Positions 34,184 through 49,416 of a DNA stretch of 64,000 nucleotides are shown in pieces (positions within the stretch are counted from its first letter, which is position 1; each line of letters begins with the position of its first letter). Source of the stretch: Diphasiastrum complanatum. Lineage: Eukaryota; Streptophyta; Lycopodiopsida; Lycopodiales; Lycopodiaceae. The position numbers and the translations under genes are program-made. The notes below the pieces were generated by a model. The model did no database searches and had not been told where the DNA came from. It saw only the letters and a list, made by a program, of their open reading frames with translations. The DNA is taken from the NCBI GenBank assembly GCA_029204225.1, contig CM055109.1, forward strand, positions 47,112,184-47,176,183, given 5' to 3'.

Positions 34184-34822
34184 TGTGAAAGATTTCAGAT
34201 CCTTAAGATCCAATCTACTTGAATGATCTTTGGTTAGAAAGAGAAATACACTACCAATTTCACCAATGTAGAAAAATCAGCATCTACACACAATTTGAGA
34301 TGCAAACACTAATAGAACTTGATCAAACTTGAATGAAATGATAATGTACTGTTGCTGTTTGTAAAAAACCAGCAAGCTACTGTATTTCACACGTGTGGAT
34401 CCAAAAATAGCAAATATAGATCATTCTACACATAGAATTGCAAGCAATCACCAAGATAGTGCACCAATGGATAGTAGAACCCAAGAGAACCATGTATAAG
34501 CATGAAATGAGATAGAGAAGAGAGAAGATGACTCTCTCCACAAGTTACATCCTTTTATAGCAGGTCCAAAGCCTATTTGGCCACTTGGCTTTCCCACCAA
34601 AATGCTAACCCTACCAATTTTGGGTCTAGATTCAATGTACCCAACTTATTCAAATTGAATCTACTCAAACTCGCATTCTATCTTTCCCACACTTTCATTC
34701 AAATGAAATTTAGACTAATGAACTTTGAAAAGTCAACCTCTAAGTCTAGAACAAGTTTTGGCCTCAATATGCCAAATATGGAAATATTGCAAAATGTGAT
34801 GAAACTAGTTGAATCTTTCACA
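34184..34822 (-). repeat. 5' LTR with 11-bp inverted ends
   Basis: Starts TGTGAAAGATT beside the primer-binding site and ends AATCTTTCACA, a perfect 11-bp inverted pair, giving an LTR of 639 bp. It contains CACACGTGTGG near 34389. No second copy was found to the left, so the 3' LTR is lost. Confidence 0.75.
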
Positions 34823-34925
34823 CAAACTAGCTTGTGTAAATTTAACATGGATCATGTACCTTTACAACATGTTATCGGTACATAACAAATGACATTAATC
34901 TATTATGTTGGGTTATACCCAATTA

Positions 34926-38000
<3,075 letters not shown>

Positions 38001-38013
38001 TCCACCATGTATC

Positions 38014-38394
38014 TTGTCTAGTCTTGCAGAGAGCATGCTGAGTGAAGTCAGTCGGCTTGATGGCACTAACTTTAGCATATGGAAATTCAAGATCAAGAAC
38101 ATTCTTGAAGACAAAGAATGTTGGAAGCTTGTGACAAGTGAGGTGCCTATTCCAACATCTGAACTTGAACTCAAGGACTATATCAAGAGAGGGGAAAAGG
38201 TACACGAGATCATCAACATGCCAGTGAGGGATAATGTGATTCCTCTAATCAGGTCAGCCAAAGGTCCTGTGGATGCATGGCACAGTCTTTGTGCATTGTA
38301 TGAGACAGCAAGTACAACAAGGTTTCTCTACTTGAAGAACAAGCATACTTCGTTGTTAAGCTCTTTACTATTAAGAGGCACAATGTTTTGTTAA
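38014..38394 (+). pseudogene. Copia gag N-terminal fragment
   Basis: A 126-codon plus-strand frame. SEVSRLDGTNFSIWKFKIKN is the DUF4219-like start of Ty1/copia gag. Then come KECWKLVTSEVPIP, VDAWHSLCALYETAS and TRFLYLKNKHTSLL, the UBN2 pattern. Similarity stops abruptly after LKNK, near 38350, where the surrounding repeat sequence resumes. No knuckle, protease or LTR accompanies it. It is an isolated fragment, probably 5'-derived. Confidence 0.75.
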
Positions 38395-40709
38395 TGTGGT
38401 CATGTTGTTTTATATATGTCCTTCGTGGTCCATAAATTCAGCATTTGGCCAATATTCTTGGTCTTTGAGGATCACGTGTATGCTTTGACCCACATCGTGG
38501 CAAGTATTCGTACACACACCTTTGATAACAATTCATGATTATGTTCCATGTATATCATTTGCTCTTGTCATGACGTGTTCTATTGAGCTACAAATTTGTC
38601 TTTATAAACATTCTCCAATCTACTTGTTGCAATCACTATGAGGAATTCAAGGTTACTACACGTGATTGGACTTTATTTTGTGAATATTATATCATTTACT
38701 AACCATATATATGTATTCACGGTCTGTCAAATTTGGCACAAATTTATGCAATAGAGCTGACTGACCACATACTTTAGGTGTTCTTGTTTGTATTGTTGAG
38801 TTGACTTGGAATGCCTAATCCAAGCATATAGCATGATAATTCATATCAATTGGCATTTTCTCAAAGTTCCAATTCTTTTACCAATACCACATTATATACA
38901 TTTTGGCAACTCTTAGGGATATACACTCATGAAAGCTTTCTCTACTTGCTCCACATTCACTTCAAAATGTGCGCTTTTGATAGCATCTTCATCATCTTGC
39001 AACTTTACAATTGTTTGTATTTTCAGGCATCACCATTTCTTGTGTAGCGGCATTCAGGAAAGTCTCTGTTTTTTCTTATATGTCCTTATTTCTGTTCTAA
39101 ATCTGAGTTGAAACTCCCATCCTCATTTTAGAGGAAAGGGAGTGCTGAACAATTCACCACTATTGGGGAGGACAAGGATAGTGTTTTTAGAAGTTACATG
39201 CATCGCATGGGCATGTGCCAGGGGTACAGGCCCAGATTCAGATTTCCAGTAGATTTACTAGCATTCAGACTTATTTAATGTTAGAAGTGTGCAGTAATAA
39301 TTTTTATTAGACCATATGCAATAGGCCTGGAGGAGCCATCATTTGTTAATTAGCATTGATTGAGATGGAGCTCACCAATGCTTTGGTAGTTGGGCCATTG
39401 AACATATGAACCCAAGTAGTTATAAAGTAGACCTGATGCTTTTTCATTAGTTAGATGATTGATTGAGATCTCGATTTTATTTTTAGACTGAAGTCCATTA
39501 TATTTCCTCACCATTGTCATATTGGTATCCATTAGATCCAGAAATTTGCAACTGTGACCTCATTTCCAGTTCTTTTTAGTATAATTGCATTTCCTTTTTG
39601 TACTTCTGTTGTTAAGCTTGTAGCTGATAATGTAACAGCATAGAAAGTACCTCCTAGTAATAAGTTCTAAGAAGTTTCCCTAGGTAAGAGCACCTTGCAG
39701 CTTTATTGAAGTATGCTTGAATGATAGAAATATTTCCTGATGGTTACTCTTAAAATGCACTAAGTGCAATCCAAATTCATCTCAAGTCTAGAAAAGCATC
39801 TCTACAGATGCAACCACGAGAAAACCTTTGGAATTGGAGAGCGATCACTCGATATTTAACAAACTAGAAATGTTTGACGAAACATGAGGTGTGCAAATTA
39901 CGATAACGTTACCGTATTCAGGCTACAACCTTTCATTCATCAAAATATCAGTCAATAAACTTCACCTAGTTTGGCTTATAGACGGTTCAAAAAAATTGCA
40001 ATTATAACCACTCACAATAGTACCTTGAGGAAGCAAGCAGGGATAACAACATTCTTGACACAATATAGTGAAAGGTTGTTCAAACAATTTTCAATTGAAA
40101 ATGCTAAAGATTAATAGAGGGAACTTTCTTCAGTCACGGCTTTCTTCAAGATGCATAACATCGTAGCACTTAACAAACCATTAGAAACTTCTTCATCAAA
40201 TAGAAGAATAGTGAGACAGGCAAAGCCCAATGCATCTAATCCACAGAACAAAACTGCTCGTTTTGTATACTCATCTACAAGACCAATTAAAAAACTGGTC
40301 ATTGATTACTCTTCTTCAGACGACCTACAATCTGCTTACCCAATTAAATATCAAAGAGGTTTCTGTCTCCCCAAAAAAATCAATATTAAAATTTGATTTG
40401 TTAAAGAAAATACACAAGCCTGCAATGCTGTGGAAATTAGGCATCCACACATCTGTCAGTTTACCAAGCTTGAACATCGGCACTCTGCAAACTCATCTAT
40501 CAAGAGCAACTACAAAAGCATATGAAAATCTTAAAACCAGAAAACACATCCTCTCCAGAGACATTTTTTAAGAGGCCTTTCTCAAAATAAGACATACATT
40601 CCAGCTATTTTGCAAAGCAGGCGATTGAATACACTCAACATGCTCCATCCATCCAATGGCTTCTGCAGTAGAAAATTTTGCCTATGCTTTGGAGCCAATG
40701 GAGCAGTAC
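38395..40709 (-). other. Non-coding; includes probable CBL 3' untranslated and downstream sequence
   Basis: Directly downstream of the CBL stop codon on the minus strand. No other gene is recognised. A minus-strand AATAAA lies at about 39702-39707; a transcript end there would give a UTR of about 1 kb, which is speculative. Short frames at 40111-40302 (-) and 40151-40396 (+) overlap each other and show no domain. Confidence 0.35.
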
Positions 40710-40767
40710 TCAGCTATCTTCAACCCTTGAATGAAACACGAAGCTTGGGAATGATGTAGTGATATCC
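40710..40767 (-). CDS. CBL: CBL calcium sensor, last coding exon
   Basis: Encodes the C-terminus of a calcineurin B-like protein. On the minus strand, acceptor TTGTTACAG precedes the exon, which completes a lysine codon and reads DITTSFPSFVFHSRVEDS, then TGA at 40710-40712. CBL proteins end in this region; the FPSF motif is the conserved tail whose serine is phosphorylated by CIPK kinases. The phase fits the preceding exon (41042-41154) exactly across a 274-bp intron. CBLs bind calcium through EF-hands and recruit CIPK kinases to membranes in ion and stress signalling. Which paralogue this is cannot be told without the N-terminal exon. Confidence 0.9.
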
Positions 40768-41040
40768 CTGTAACAACCATAACACCTTTAGGATCAAGTT
40801 TCGGCCGAATAGAATGATCCTTCAAAACCCATTATAAAACCTAGTGATATGAAAGTAGCATCATCATCTTTCAACTGTATCATCAAGCAATTAGAATGCT
40901 AAAATCATCATGGTCAATGTTATTAATCTCTTTTAGAACTATACAAGATTTCATCCAACATTTCCATTCCTATAAGAAGGTCATGAGCTATTAGTGCTGG
41001 CATTTCAGAAATGAGCAATTTCGTGAAGGGAAAAACTTTA

Positions 41041-42201
<1,161 letters not shown>

Positions 42202-42209
42202 TACAGTAC
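42202..42209. repeat. Target-site duplication TACAGTAC (left)
   Basis: TACAGTAC immediately before the element end CATAG; repeated exactly at 51764-51771. Eight bases is the hAT superfamily length. Confidence 0.85.
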
Positions 42210-42224
42210 CATAGATCCAGCGGT

Positions 42225-42300
42225 ACCAGGATCCGCGGATCCCGGTACCGCGGATCCAGTGTGGTACCGCGGATGCATACTGATCTGCGGTACCACAATA
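42225..42300. repeat. hAT left subterminal repeats
   Basis: Several copies of GGTACCGCGGATC, with BamHI- and KpnI-like palindromes (GGATCC, GGTACC), just inside the left end. Such clusters are typical transposase-binding sites of hAT elements. Confidence 0.65.
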
Positions 42301-42603
42301 TATATTATTTTTTAGTATATAGTATTTTTTAATATTTAATATATTACTGTATTTTTTTTTAACCTAATCCCCCCCCCCCCCTCGCTTCATCTCTCTCCTT
42401 GCCCGTCGCCCTACTGTCCGTGCCCTCCCTGCTGTCCGCCCATTGCCCTACTGTCCGCGCCCTCCCGGCTGTCTTCGCATTGCACTGATCACGTCCTCCC
42501 CTGCTATTGCTATTTTGGCCTTTATTGTGGTTTTTTCAAGCCTTCCGACTCCTATCGCACCCACAGAGATCTCTGCCTTCTTTCCCCAGTCCTTTCTACA
42601 GAG

Positions 42604-43566
42604 ATGGTGCATTCCAACCTTGCCGATCTATGGGACGAGGTGGACATTGTCAGGCGGGTTCCCGACAAGTCTAACAAGTCCGGTGCAAGGATAGTGCGCT
42701 GTCGATATTGCCTGACAGAGTTCGTTGCCACCCTCACTCGCCTTAAAGGTCACCTACTCGGCGCACGCGCGAGAGATGGTGGCACACTGAATGCTGCCCC
42801 CTGTGCCAGCATGTCCGTTCCCGTCAGGCAGCGACTTTTGGATACCTACGGGCCACGTCTTGTGGCGGGGGAGAACACCATTTCGGAGGGTGTTCTTCGG
42901 TTTTGCACCGCTCCTTACGTGGTTGACCCCGAGTTGCTGCCTGCTTGGCTGGCACGCACGAGGAGAGGGAGTGCATCCTCGTCCAGTCCCTTTGCCCCTC
43001 GTCCCTCTCAGACAGTTCCGCCTCACGCACCCCCATCTGCACCCATTCCGGTGGATCCTGTCCCACCACGTCCGCCAGTTGCCATTGTGGTTCCACCACC
43101 ACCTACTGTTGCTCGCACTCCCCCAGTTTACGACTTTCTCATGGACTCTCCGCCTCCCGAGCAGGAGCAGGCCCCGGATGCCAGTGACGAGGCCTTCCAG
43201 GATGTTGAGGAGATCCCTTCCTCCCTCCCTTCACATCCAGATGACCACCCTACCCAGCAGTTTTCGTATCCCATGCCAGATGTCCACCCTCCACCAGTGT
43301 ACCCCACTTACGCTGCTGCCCCATCCCGGCCAGTGCATCCCACTCTCCCCATTCCACGTCTACAGCTGATGCATCCACTAGTGCCCAGGCTGTCGCGTCA
43401 TCATCCATTCCCGTCACGTTTGGTGCACCGTGCTGGAGGTCCGCTACCCGTCGCCCAGCTGGGAGAGTTCTTAGGCAGCAGAGCATTTGCGGCGCGCATC
43501 AGCCGCACATGGATAGAGAGGCCACACAGGCTGTGGCCAGCCTGATTTATGAGCTGAACCTTCCAT
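42604..43566 (+). pseudogene. hAT transposase N-terminal part (BED finger)
   Basis: Start ATG 42604. LADLWDEVDIVRRVPDKSNK is followed by CRYCLTEFVATLTRLKGHLL, a BED-type zinc finger (CxxC and downstream H), which binds element ends in this family. A proline-rich, low-complexity linker follows (about residues 120-250). Near 43505-43566 another frame reads REATQAVASLIYELNLPF, equivalent to the A-x-A-I-A-R-F-F-Y-x-x-G-I-P-F block at the start of the hAT catalytic region. A stop follows and roughly 80 residues expected before the DUF659 block are missing. So a frameshift and an internal deletion separate it from 43571-44254. Confidence 0.75.
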
Positions 43567-43570
43567 TTGC

Positions 43571-44254
43571 ATGGGCACACAGTTTTTGAGGGCAGTGGAT
43601 TGCAGCAGGGGGGGAAGAGTCATACCTACAGAGTTCATGTTTGATGTCATCAGGTCTTCCATCTTGTCCATAGGCCCACAGCATGTCGTCACAGTGGTGA
43701 CGGACAATGCCACGAACTGCATTCAGATGGGTGTACTGCTAGAGGCCGAGTTCCCTCACATTGTTCATACCCCCTGTGCCGCGCACGGCATAGACCTTCT
43801 GATGGGGGACATAGGTGCACTTCCCTGGGTTAGAGCCATCGTCCGTGAGGCCCTCTTCCTGGTGACTTTTGTCACGAGGAAGAGGCGTGTTCTTGCCATG
43901 TTCCGGGTGTTCAGCCATCTAGACCTCCATAAGCCAGCCCCCACACGCTTTGCATTCGACTTGGTGGTCATCGACCGTCTGATCAGGTGCAGGGCGCAAC
44001 TTCTACAGATGGTTGCAAATGATCTTTGGTGTGCCAGTACATTTCCGCGCACTGAGGATGGGGAGCACTTTTCTTCCACGGTGAGGGGAGACCAGTTTTG
44101 GAGGGATGCACAGACATTGTCAGGATTGCTTCGACCACTTTACATTGTGCTCCGCATGGCTGACAGCGAGGGGTCGACACTTGGACTGGTATATGAGCTC
44201 ATGGACCGGATTGGACAGTTCCTACAGCTGCCCATCTTGCAGCCAGAGAGGTAA
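43571..44254 (+). pseudogene. hAT transposase DUF659 catalytic segment
   Basis: GTQFLRAVDCSRGGRVIPTE, then VVTVVTDNATNCIQMGVLLE, then FPHIVHTPCAAHGIDLLMGD. This is the DUF659 region of plant hAT transposases, and the D in VTDNATN is a catalytic RNase H-fold residue. It continues through a helical segment to LPILQPER, where a donor GTAAGC begins an apparent 113-bp intron ending CACCTGCAG at 44364. The 5' part of the domain is missing. Codon use is GC-rich compared with the surrounding intron, as expected of a more recently arrived element. Confidence 0.78.
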
Positions 44255-44364
44255 GCAGTACAGTGTTGTAATTGTTCTTTATCTTTTCAGTGTTTGCTAG
44301 TTTGTTTTTCTATCGATGTTATGTTTTTTCGTAATGCCCTAAACCACATGCCTCTCACCTGCAG

Positions 44365-44855
44365 GATGACAGAGCTGAAGTTCATCTGGGAGGCGCGGTG
44401 GAACTACTTCCACAGGAGTATCCACAGCGTTGCACACATGCTGCATCCCTTCTTCCTCTCTCCGACACAGATCGCAGACAGGGAGCTCGAGGCCGATTGG
44501 CTTCAGTACATTCACAGGGTGGGTCCACACATAGGTTTGGATCCTATCAGGCTCATGGAGGAGCTCGCTGCATTTCGTTTCGGCATGGGCACATTCGGCC
44601 ACCCGGCTGCTCAGGATCCAGAGAGGAGGCAGTTATCCTCCATTGTTGTGTTTCGTTGAAGACAATGTGCTGAAGTATTTCAATGCACGCACCACAGGAT
44701 TGTGCTGCCTCCGTGTGCGAGCGTAATTGGAGCACATGGGCACTCATTCACACGAGGAGAAGAAACCGGTTGTCAGTGAGTCAGTTGGAGCGGTTGGTGT
44801 TCTGTAGCACCAACGCACGTCTCGCCAGGAGACTTCTGACCATTACGAGCGCATT
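44365..44855 (+). pseudogene. hAT transposase C-terminal and dimerisation segment
   Basis: After the intron: TELKFIWEARWNYFHRSIHS, HPFFLSPTQIADRELEADWL and RLMEELAAFRFGMGTFGHPA. The frame stops at 44659, and near 44695-44855 a different frame reads DCAASVCERNWSTWALIHTR and RNRLSVSQLERLVF, the hAT dimerisation domain with its catalytic CERNW glutamate. The usual W-W-x-x-x-G-x-x-x-P-x-L-Q block between them is absent, so a deletion or a mis-spliced intron is likely (CACCACAG just before the block could be an acceptor). Confidence 0.75.
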
Positions 44856-45017
44856 GTAGGTGATAAGCTAACCTTTCATAGCATGTTGGTTGACTCCTGG
44901 TATGTTGGTTTCATTTCTTGATAGAGTTGTTTCTCTGACATGCCAATTTTAAACCTTGCAGACAAAGATATCCGATTTGGAGCGCCAGGTTGACTTGCCT
45001 ACGAACAGCACCCATCC

Positions 45018-46504
45018 ATGCCTGCAGATGACCTGGGCACACAGTTGATGGCAGAGAGAGAGAGGGAGCTTGCCGAGATGAGAGAGAGAGAGCTTGGGCT
45101 TGAGCACAGAGAGCCCCCATTGTACGAGGCAGATGAGCCAGTGTCAGAGGATGATCAGGATGAGGATGAGCCCATTCGGGTTGTGTCCGCCAGATCAGAG
45201 CGGGATGAGGCATATGATACAGGTGTTGGGCACACGCCTAGAGCAGGGGTCACAGGTGCATCACGTGGTAGAGGTGGGACACATGCCACAGATTATACCG
45301 GGAGACGGGCAGGGCACACAGGGGGGGGGGCAGTGGCATACCTTCTTATGTTGATATGATGGAGGAGGCTCTTGATAGGGGGCAGACTGATTTGGGTTTA
45401 CCTTCCGCAGCTGCTTGGATGCGTGCATCACAAAGCCATAGGCATTTCTATGACAGCACACCAGAGGAGTCACCAGATGACTTTGATTGTACCGATTGGG
45501 AGGCCATGCCGGGTCCACATGGTGCACAGGATGAGGCACGGGATGTTCCCGAGGATGGTGCTCATGATGAGTCCCAGAGCCCAGACCATTTGTATTCGGA
45601 TGCCCAGCTGGACGACTTGATTGCATACTTGGATTCAGAGGCCCAGCAGATGCCGAGCGTCAGGGCACCCCCATCCTCTCTAGCCAGCATGCCCTACACA
45701 GAGTCTCAGCCAGAGCAGCTACACGAGGTGCCTGCAGTTCCTCCAGTTCCTCAGAGGGTGTATGTGCGCCGCACAGCACCTCCAGTGCCACCGATACCGT
45801 TGAGGCCTGCAGCCCCTTCATCGCCATCCACTTTTGCAGCAACAGGTCTCCATGGCAGGCCACCATCTGTGCCCAGATCTTCTCTTGCAGCACCCACATC
45901 TACAGACGCTCCTCCAGTGGCAGCACCCTCGGCACATCCTCCTCCATTGGCAGCACCCACGGCACCGGCTCCTCCTTTGGCAGCACCCACAGCACATCCT
46001 CCTCCTTTGGCAGCACCCAGGAGGTACCAGTACTGTCTACCACAGCGCCCCTTTCAGTACTTATCGCCGCTGTACTTGCCTCCTACAGGGACGGCCCCTC
46101 CACATCTAGTTCCTCCACCAGCAGCAGGCCCACGGGCACACACTCCTCGGACCTATCCTCCACTATCAGCTGCACAAGGACACCCATCTTTGGCTACTCT
46201 ATCCCAGCCGGCCGCAGCTTGGGCTCAGCCTAGTCAGCCAGGTGATCTGCATGGGGGTGATGAGGCATTGACGGTTCCCCTCGTCCGCAAGAGGCCAGGA
46301 AGGCCCAAGGGTGCACCGAACAAGAAAGGCAGGGCACAGAAACTGCCAGGGAAGAGAGGACGACCTCGCAGGGCTCCAGTTGCTGGTAGAGGTGCTGTAT
46401 TACAGCCAGCTGCAGCAGGTGTTGTTGGTTTAGCCTGCTTGGGGGCTGATGCGGAGGCAGATTGGGAGGATGGGGATGACGACTCTTCCCCCTCGGATAC
46501 ATAG
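45018..46504 (+). CDS. AT-hook, proline-rich open frame of the hAT element
   Basis: Two adjoining frames (45018-45359, then 45356-46504, overlapping by four bases) downstream of the transposase. The first is acidic and charged (ERERELAEMRERELGLEHRE, then EDDQDEDEP). The second, 382 codons, has an acidic N-terminal part, a central proline/alanine repeat (units like HPPPLAAPTA), and two AT-hook cores: KRPGRPKGAPNKKGR and GKRGRPRRAP. It ends acidic (DWEDGDDDSSPSDT). AT-hooks bind the minor groove of AT-rich DNA. It may be the C-terminal extension of the transposase joined by splicing (acceptor CCTTGCAG near 44961) or a separate accessory protein. I do not recognise a named family. Confidence 0.5.
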
Positions 46505-47946
46505 CCCATGCCAGTACGAGACAGACATAGATATCAATGGCGAGAGTCAGCTCAGGGCCCTGAGTTGTCTCCGGAGCATTCATCTGAGTTTGAGGCAGAG
46601 CATTGATTGTAGCTCCGTCATTTGATTTTTAGCAGTTTGATATCATGTTCCATGTTTGGCGGCCAGATGGTCGAACACTGTATTCAGACCATTTTTCATA
46701 TTATATTTAGTGTTGGACGTATTCTATTCACTACACAATGTGTATTTGTCAATTTGTAATTGTGATGTTCTACTTGCAGTTTTACTTCAAATGGTGTGTG
46801 CGTGTTTTCAATTAGTTTTCAGTACAGAGTTTGAGAGCATATGCAGAACACAGAAATACAACCCCCCTGATAGCATTTCATAATCACATACATCAGATTG
46901 CAATACACAAGACACGCATTGCACAAAAAACACACCGTACATTAATTCAACAGATGTATCAAAACTACAATACGTATTCCCGCCGCATACGGCTGGGGCT
47001 ATTCTTTACACCATGCCAGACACTAAATACTGCCTCATCTACTGATGAACATTAAATAACAACAGTCAGCCACATACGGCTAGACCCCATCTATGCTAAG
47101 TTGAAGTCCAGAATGCACTTCAATTCTTCAGGACCCTGTTTAAAGCTCATCCAATGGCTGAACCAAATCTTGTGGTTCACATTTCTCTCCCATCACAGAT
47201 TCTGAACCGTTGATTCATTTGACACCTCATCTAAAGGTTCAAAGTAAATCTGGGCATCGAACCAAACTCCTGCAGATGCTAAGATCTTTCGGTACACTGA
47301 ATTCTTCATCGCGTTGGGCGCGCGAACTGCCCGCGACTTCCCTGCCTGCGGCCGCGCCTACCTTTTCTGAAAAACATCAGATCAAGCTCTCATGTGGATC
47401 GTTTTGAACATGATCTGAGGCCTGGAGCAGGGTCGCCCTACTGAATCCATGACTATAGAGTGTTCAATCAGGAAATTCCGTGGAGAAACAGTGATTTTAG
47501 CTCAACTTGACAAAGTGGCTTTTTCACCTTTTTACCGCAAATCTGCTAGGTTAATTGTCTAGAGACAAATCTCTGACATAAACCTCAGAATCTCTCCATG
47601 GCTGATTGACAGTGTGATTAGCTTCCTTCCTGTCCTTACGACATCCAAAACGGTGCACAAACAGCAAAGAAATCACTAGTTATGTATAAAAACCGTAACC
47701 CCAAGTCCAGTTTCAATTTTCAGCTGGCTTCAAAATTGTCAATTTTTCATCAAATTTTTCCCTGTCTGATGCTATGCACAGGCTAATAATCTCTCTATTG
47801 AGCTTAACACGGCTCTATAAATTAGAATTCGTGCACCAGTGCTTCTCCATCCGTCTTCAACCCGCCGTAAAACCCCGAACTCTCAGAAGACAGTTCTCCC
47901 AAAGCTCTCTTCAACGGCGACACTGTACTGTGTACACTCCCTGTAC
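46505..47946. other. hAT internal sequence and probable Copia leader
   Basis: Non-coding. The left part is the 3' side of the hAT coding region. The part adjoining 47947 reads in reverse as leader of a minus-strand Copia whose primer-binding site is at 47947-47960. Three similar strings, GCCGCATACGGCTGG, GCCACATACGGCTAG and nearby variants, lie near 46983-47085. The junction between the two parts is not resolved. Confidence 0.4.
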
Positions 47947-48232
47947 GGCTCTGATACCAACTTAGAATTTGCTTTGCACAGGAACACAGATCATGCTACA
48001 CAATAACACAGACAGAAAATTACTCTCCTCAGCAAGCTCACATAGCAACTGTATTTCTCAAAATGAAATTACAATGTACATATAGTTGTTCACTCAGGCA
48101 ACCCATGCATGACCCAGGTTGCCGTTGGCGGGACGCGTGTCCCGTCGACTTGCCTCGTGGCGAGGCCAACTGATCCTTATCCACTGATAGGACCCACAGT
48201 ACAGTAACACAGTGATTCTAACTTTAATTCTA
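47947..48232 (-). repeat. Copia primer-binding site and short LTR (minus)
   Basis: The minus strand reads TTGGTATCAGAGCC next to an LTR-like segment of about 270 bp running TTAGAATTT...AATTCTAAC (plus), i.e. inverted ends. Two adjacent hairpins, GGGAC-GCGT-GTCCC and GCCTCG-TGG-CGAGGC, occur near 48131-48172. No coding region of this element is seen, so it may be a short non-autonomous element or a fragment. Confidence 0.5.
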
Positions 48233-48584
48233 ACTCACATCTTGTCACACAAGTGAAAAGTATAATACTTTGTTCAGATTCAGATCTATTCATTAGACAC
48301 AAAAAATATCACATTCATCATTCATCATCCATCAATTCCTCATTAAAAAGTAAACTTGCCAAAATCACCATCTCTTGATAATCTCTCAAAGTATGTACAA
48401 AATGAGCTCTCAATCCATATCAAATGATCTCGGATATGAGATTAGGTAGAGTGCCATTAGGGTAGACCCTAAACCCCTTGCTATCAAAGCCTTAGATCAT
48501 GCATAATTACTCTCTTGGTAGCTTGAGTCAACTGTCTTATAAAAGTAGGTGGCCGACCTCATTAAAAATCCCAATCATCTGGGA

Positions 48585-48795
48585 ACATCATGATATAATT
48601 CACTTTAGAAAAATATTTATTTAACTAATTCCGTTTCATTATCAACATGCAAAAAAAAAAAAAAAATCTCATCATAATATAATTCACTTTAGAAAAAAAA
48701 AATATAACCTCATCATACTATAATTCACTTGAGAAATATATTTATTTAACTAATTTCATTTCATTATCAACATGCAAAAAAAAAAAAAAAACTTG
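48585..48795. repeat. Two-copy 130-bp duplication
   Basis: ATATAATTCACTTTAGAAA, TATTTATTTAACTAATT and TTTCATTATCAACATGC followed by an A-run occur twice, ending near 48665 and 48795. A shorter third copy of the first part lies between them. Confidence 0.75.
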
Positions 48796-49160
48796 CATGG
48801 ATAATCCACGCATAAGATATCCACGTGTGGATATCTTTAACTTTCGGTCCGGTGCGGTTGGACAAACTGAAATTTGCATGGATAATTCACGCATGGATTA
48901 TCCACGCGAATACTACTTTTCGGTGCCGCCAACCTTCCCTCCCAAATAGTTGCCAGAATTTTCAAAATTCAATTTTGCGTTGATAATCCACACGCATAAA
49001 TTTTTCGGCGCCGTCTCAAAAAAGCACCGGTGGACTAACCGGAGGCGTGTTCAAATTTTTTTTGGCGTGGATGATCCACGCGTGGATGTTCCACACAAAC
49101 AAAATTTCAGAAAATCGACTAAGTGTTGGGTCTCGCGTGGATACTCTACGTGGATAACAC
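48795..49160 (+). promoter_or_regulatory. Cluster of GTGGATAATCCAC palindromes in a probable 5' LTR
   Basis: At least six drifted copies of a palindromic unit: GCATGGATAATCCACGC, ATCCACGTGTGGAT, GCATGGATTATCCACGC, GCGTTGATAATCCACACGC, GCGTGGATGATCCACGCGTG and GCGTGGATACTCTACGTGG. The cluster lies just upstream of a plus-strand primer-binding site (49270), so it falls in the 5' LTR of the Copia relic that follows. It could be a protein-binding array or form hairpins. Confidence 0.6.
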
Positions 49161-49269
49161 AGAGTTTTCTAGTTGTGATAAGGAAAGAGGGAGATATCTT
49201 ATTCCACTATGCACAAACATTTTCCATTCGAGTTATCTCTCTTTCACCCCTCTTTCCAACATGGTATCA

Positions 49270-49284
49270 GAGCTATTTCTGTAA
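49270..49284 (+). promoter_or_regulatory. Copia primer-binding site (plus)
   Basis: TGGTATCAGAGCTATTT directly after CCAACA, the LTR end. Gag starts about 150 bp downstream. Confidence 0.85.
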
Positions 49285-49416
49285 CCTGATAAGCTTCCAC
49301 AGAAACAAGACTCTACTAGCCGATAGAGTAATTGTCTTCTTGTTCTATAATTTAGCACCAAATTTTCATACTTAAGTCATTGATAGTCATTCCTATCACC
49401 TAGACTAATCTTCCAC

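Noticed and set aside
40111-40396. Possible extra exons downstream of CBL (frames on both strands)
   Set aside because: The frames overlap on opposite strands, have no domain and no convincing splice sites; the CBL stop codon at 40710 already ends the gene.
42791-43486. Long alternative frames overlapping the hAT transposase (192, 92, 90, 78 codons)
   Set aside because: GC-rich coding DNA opens other frames by chance; only the frame with the BED finger and DUF659 blocks matches a family.
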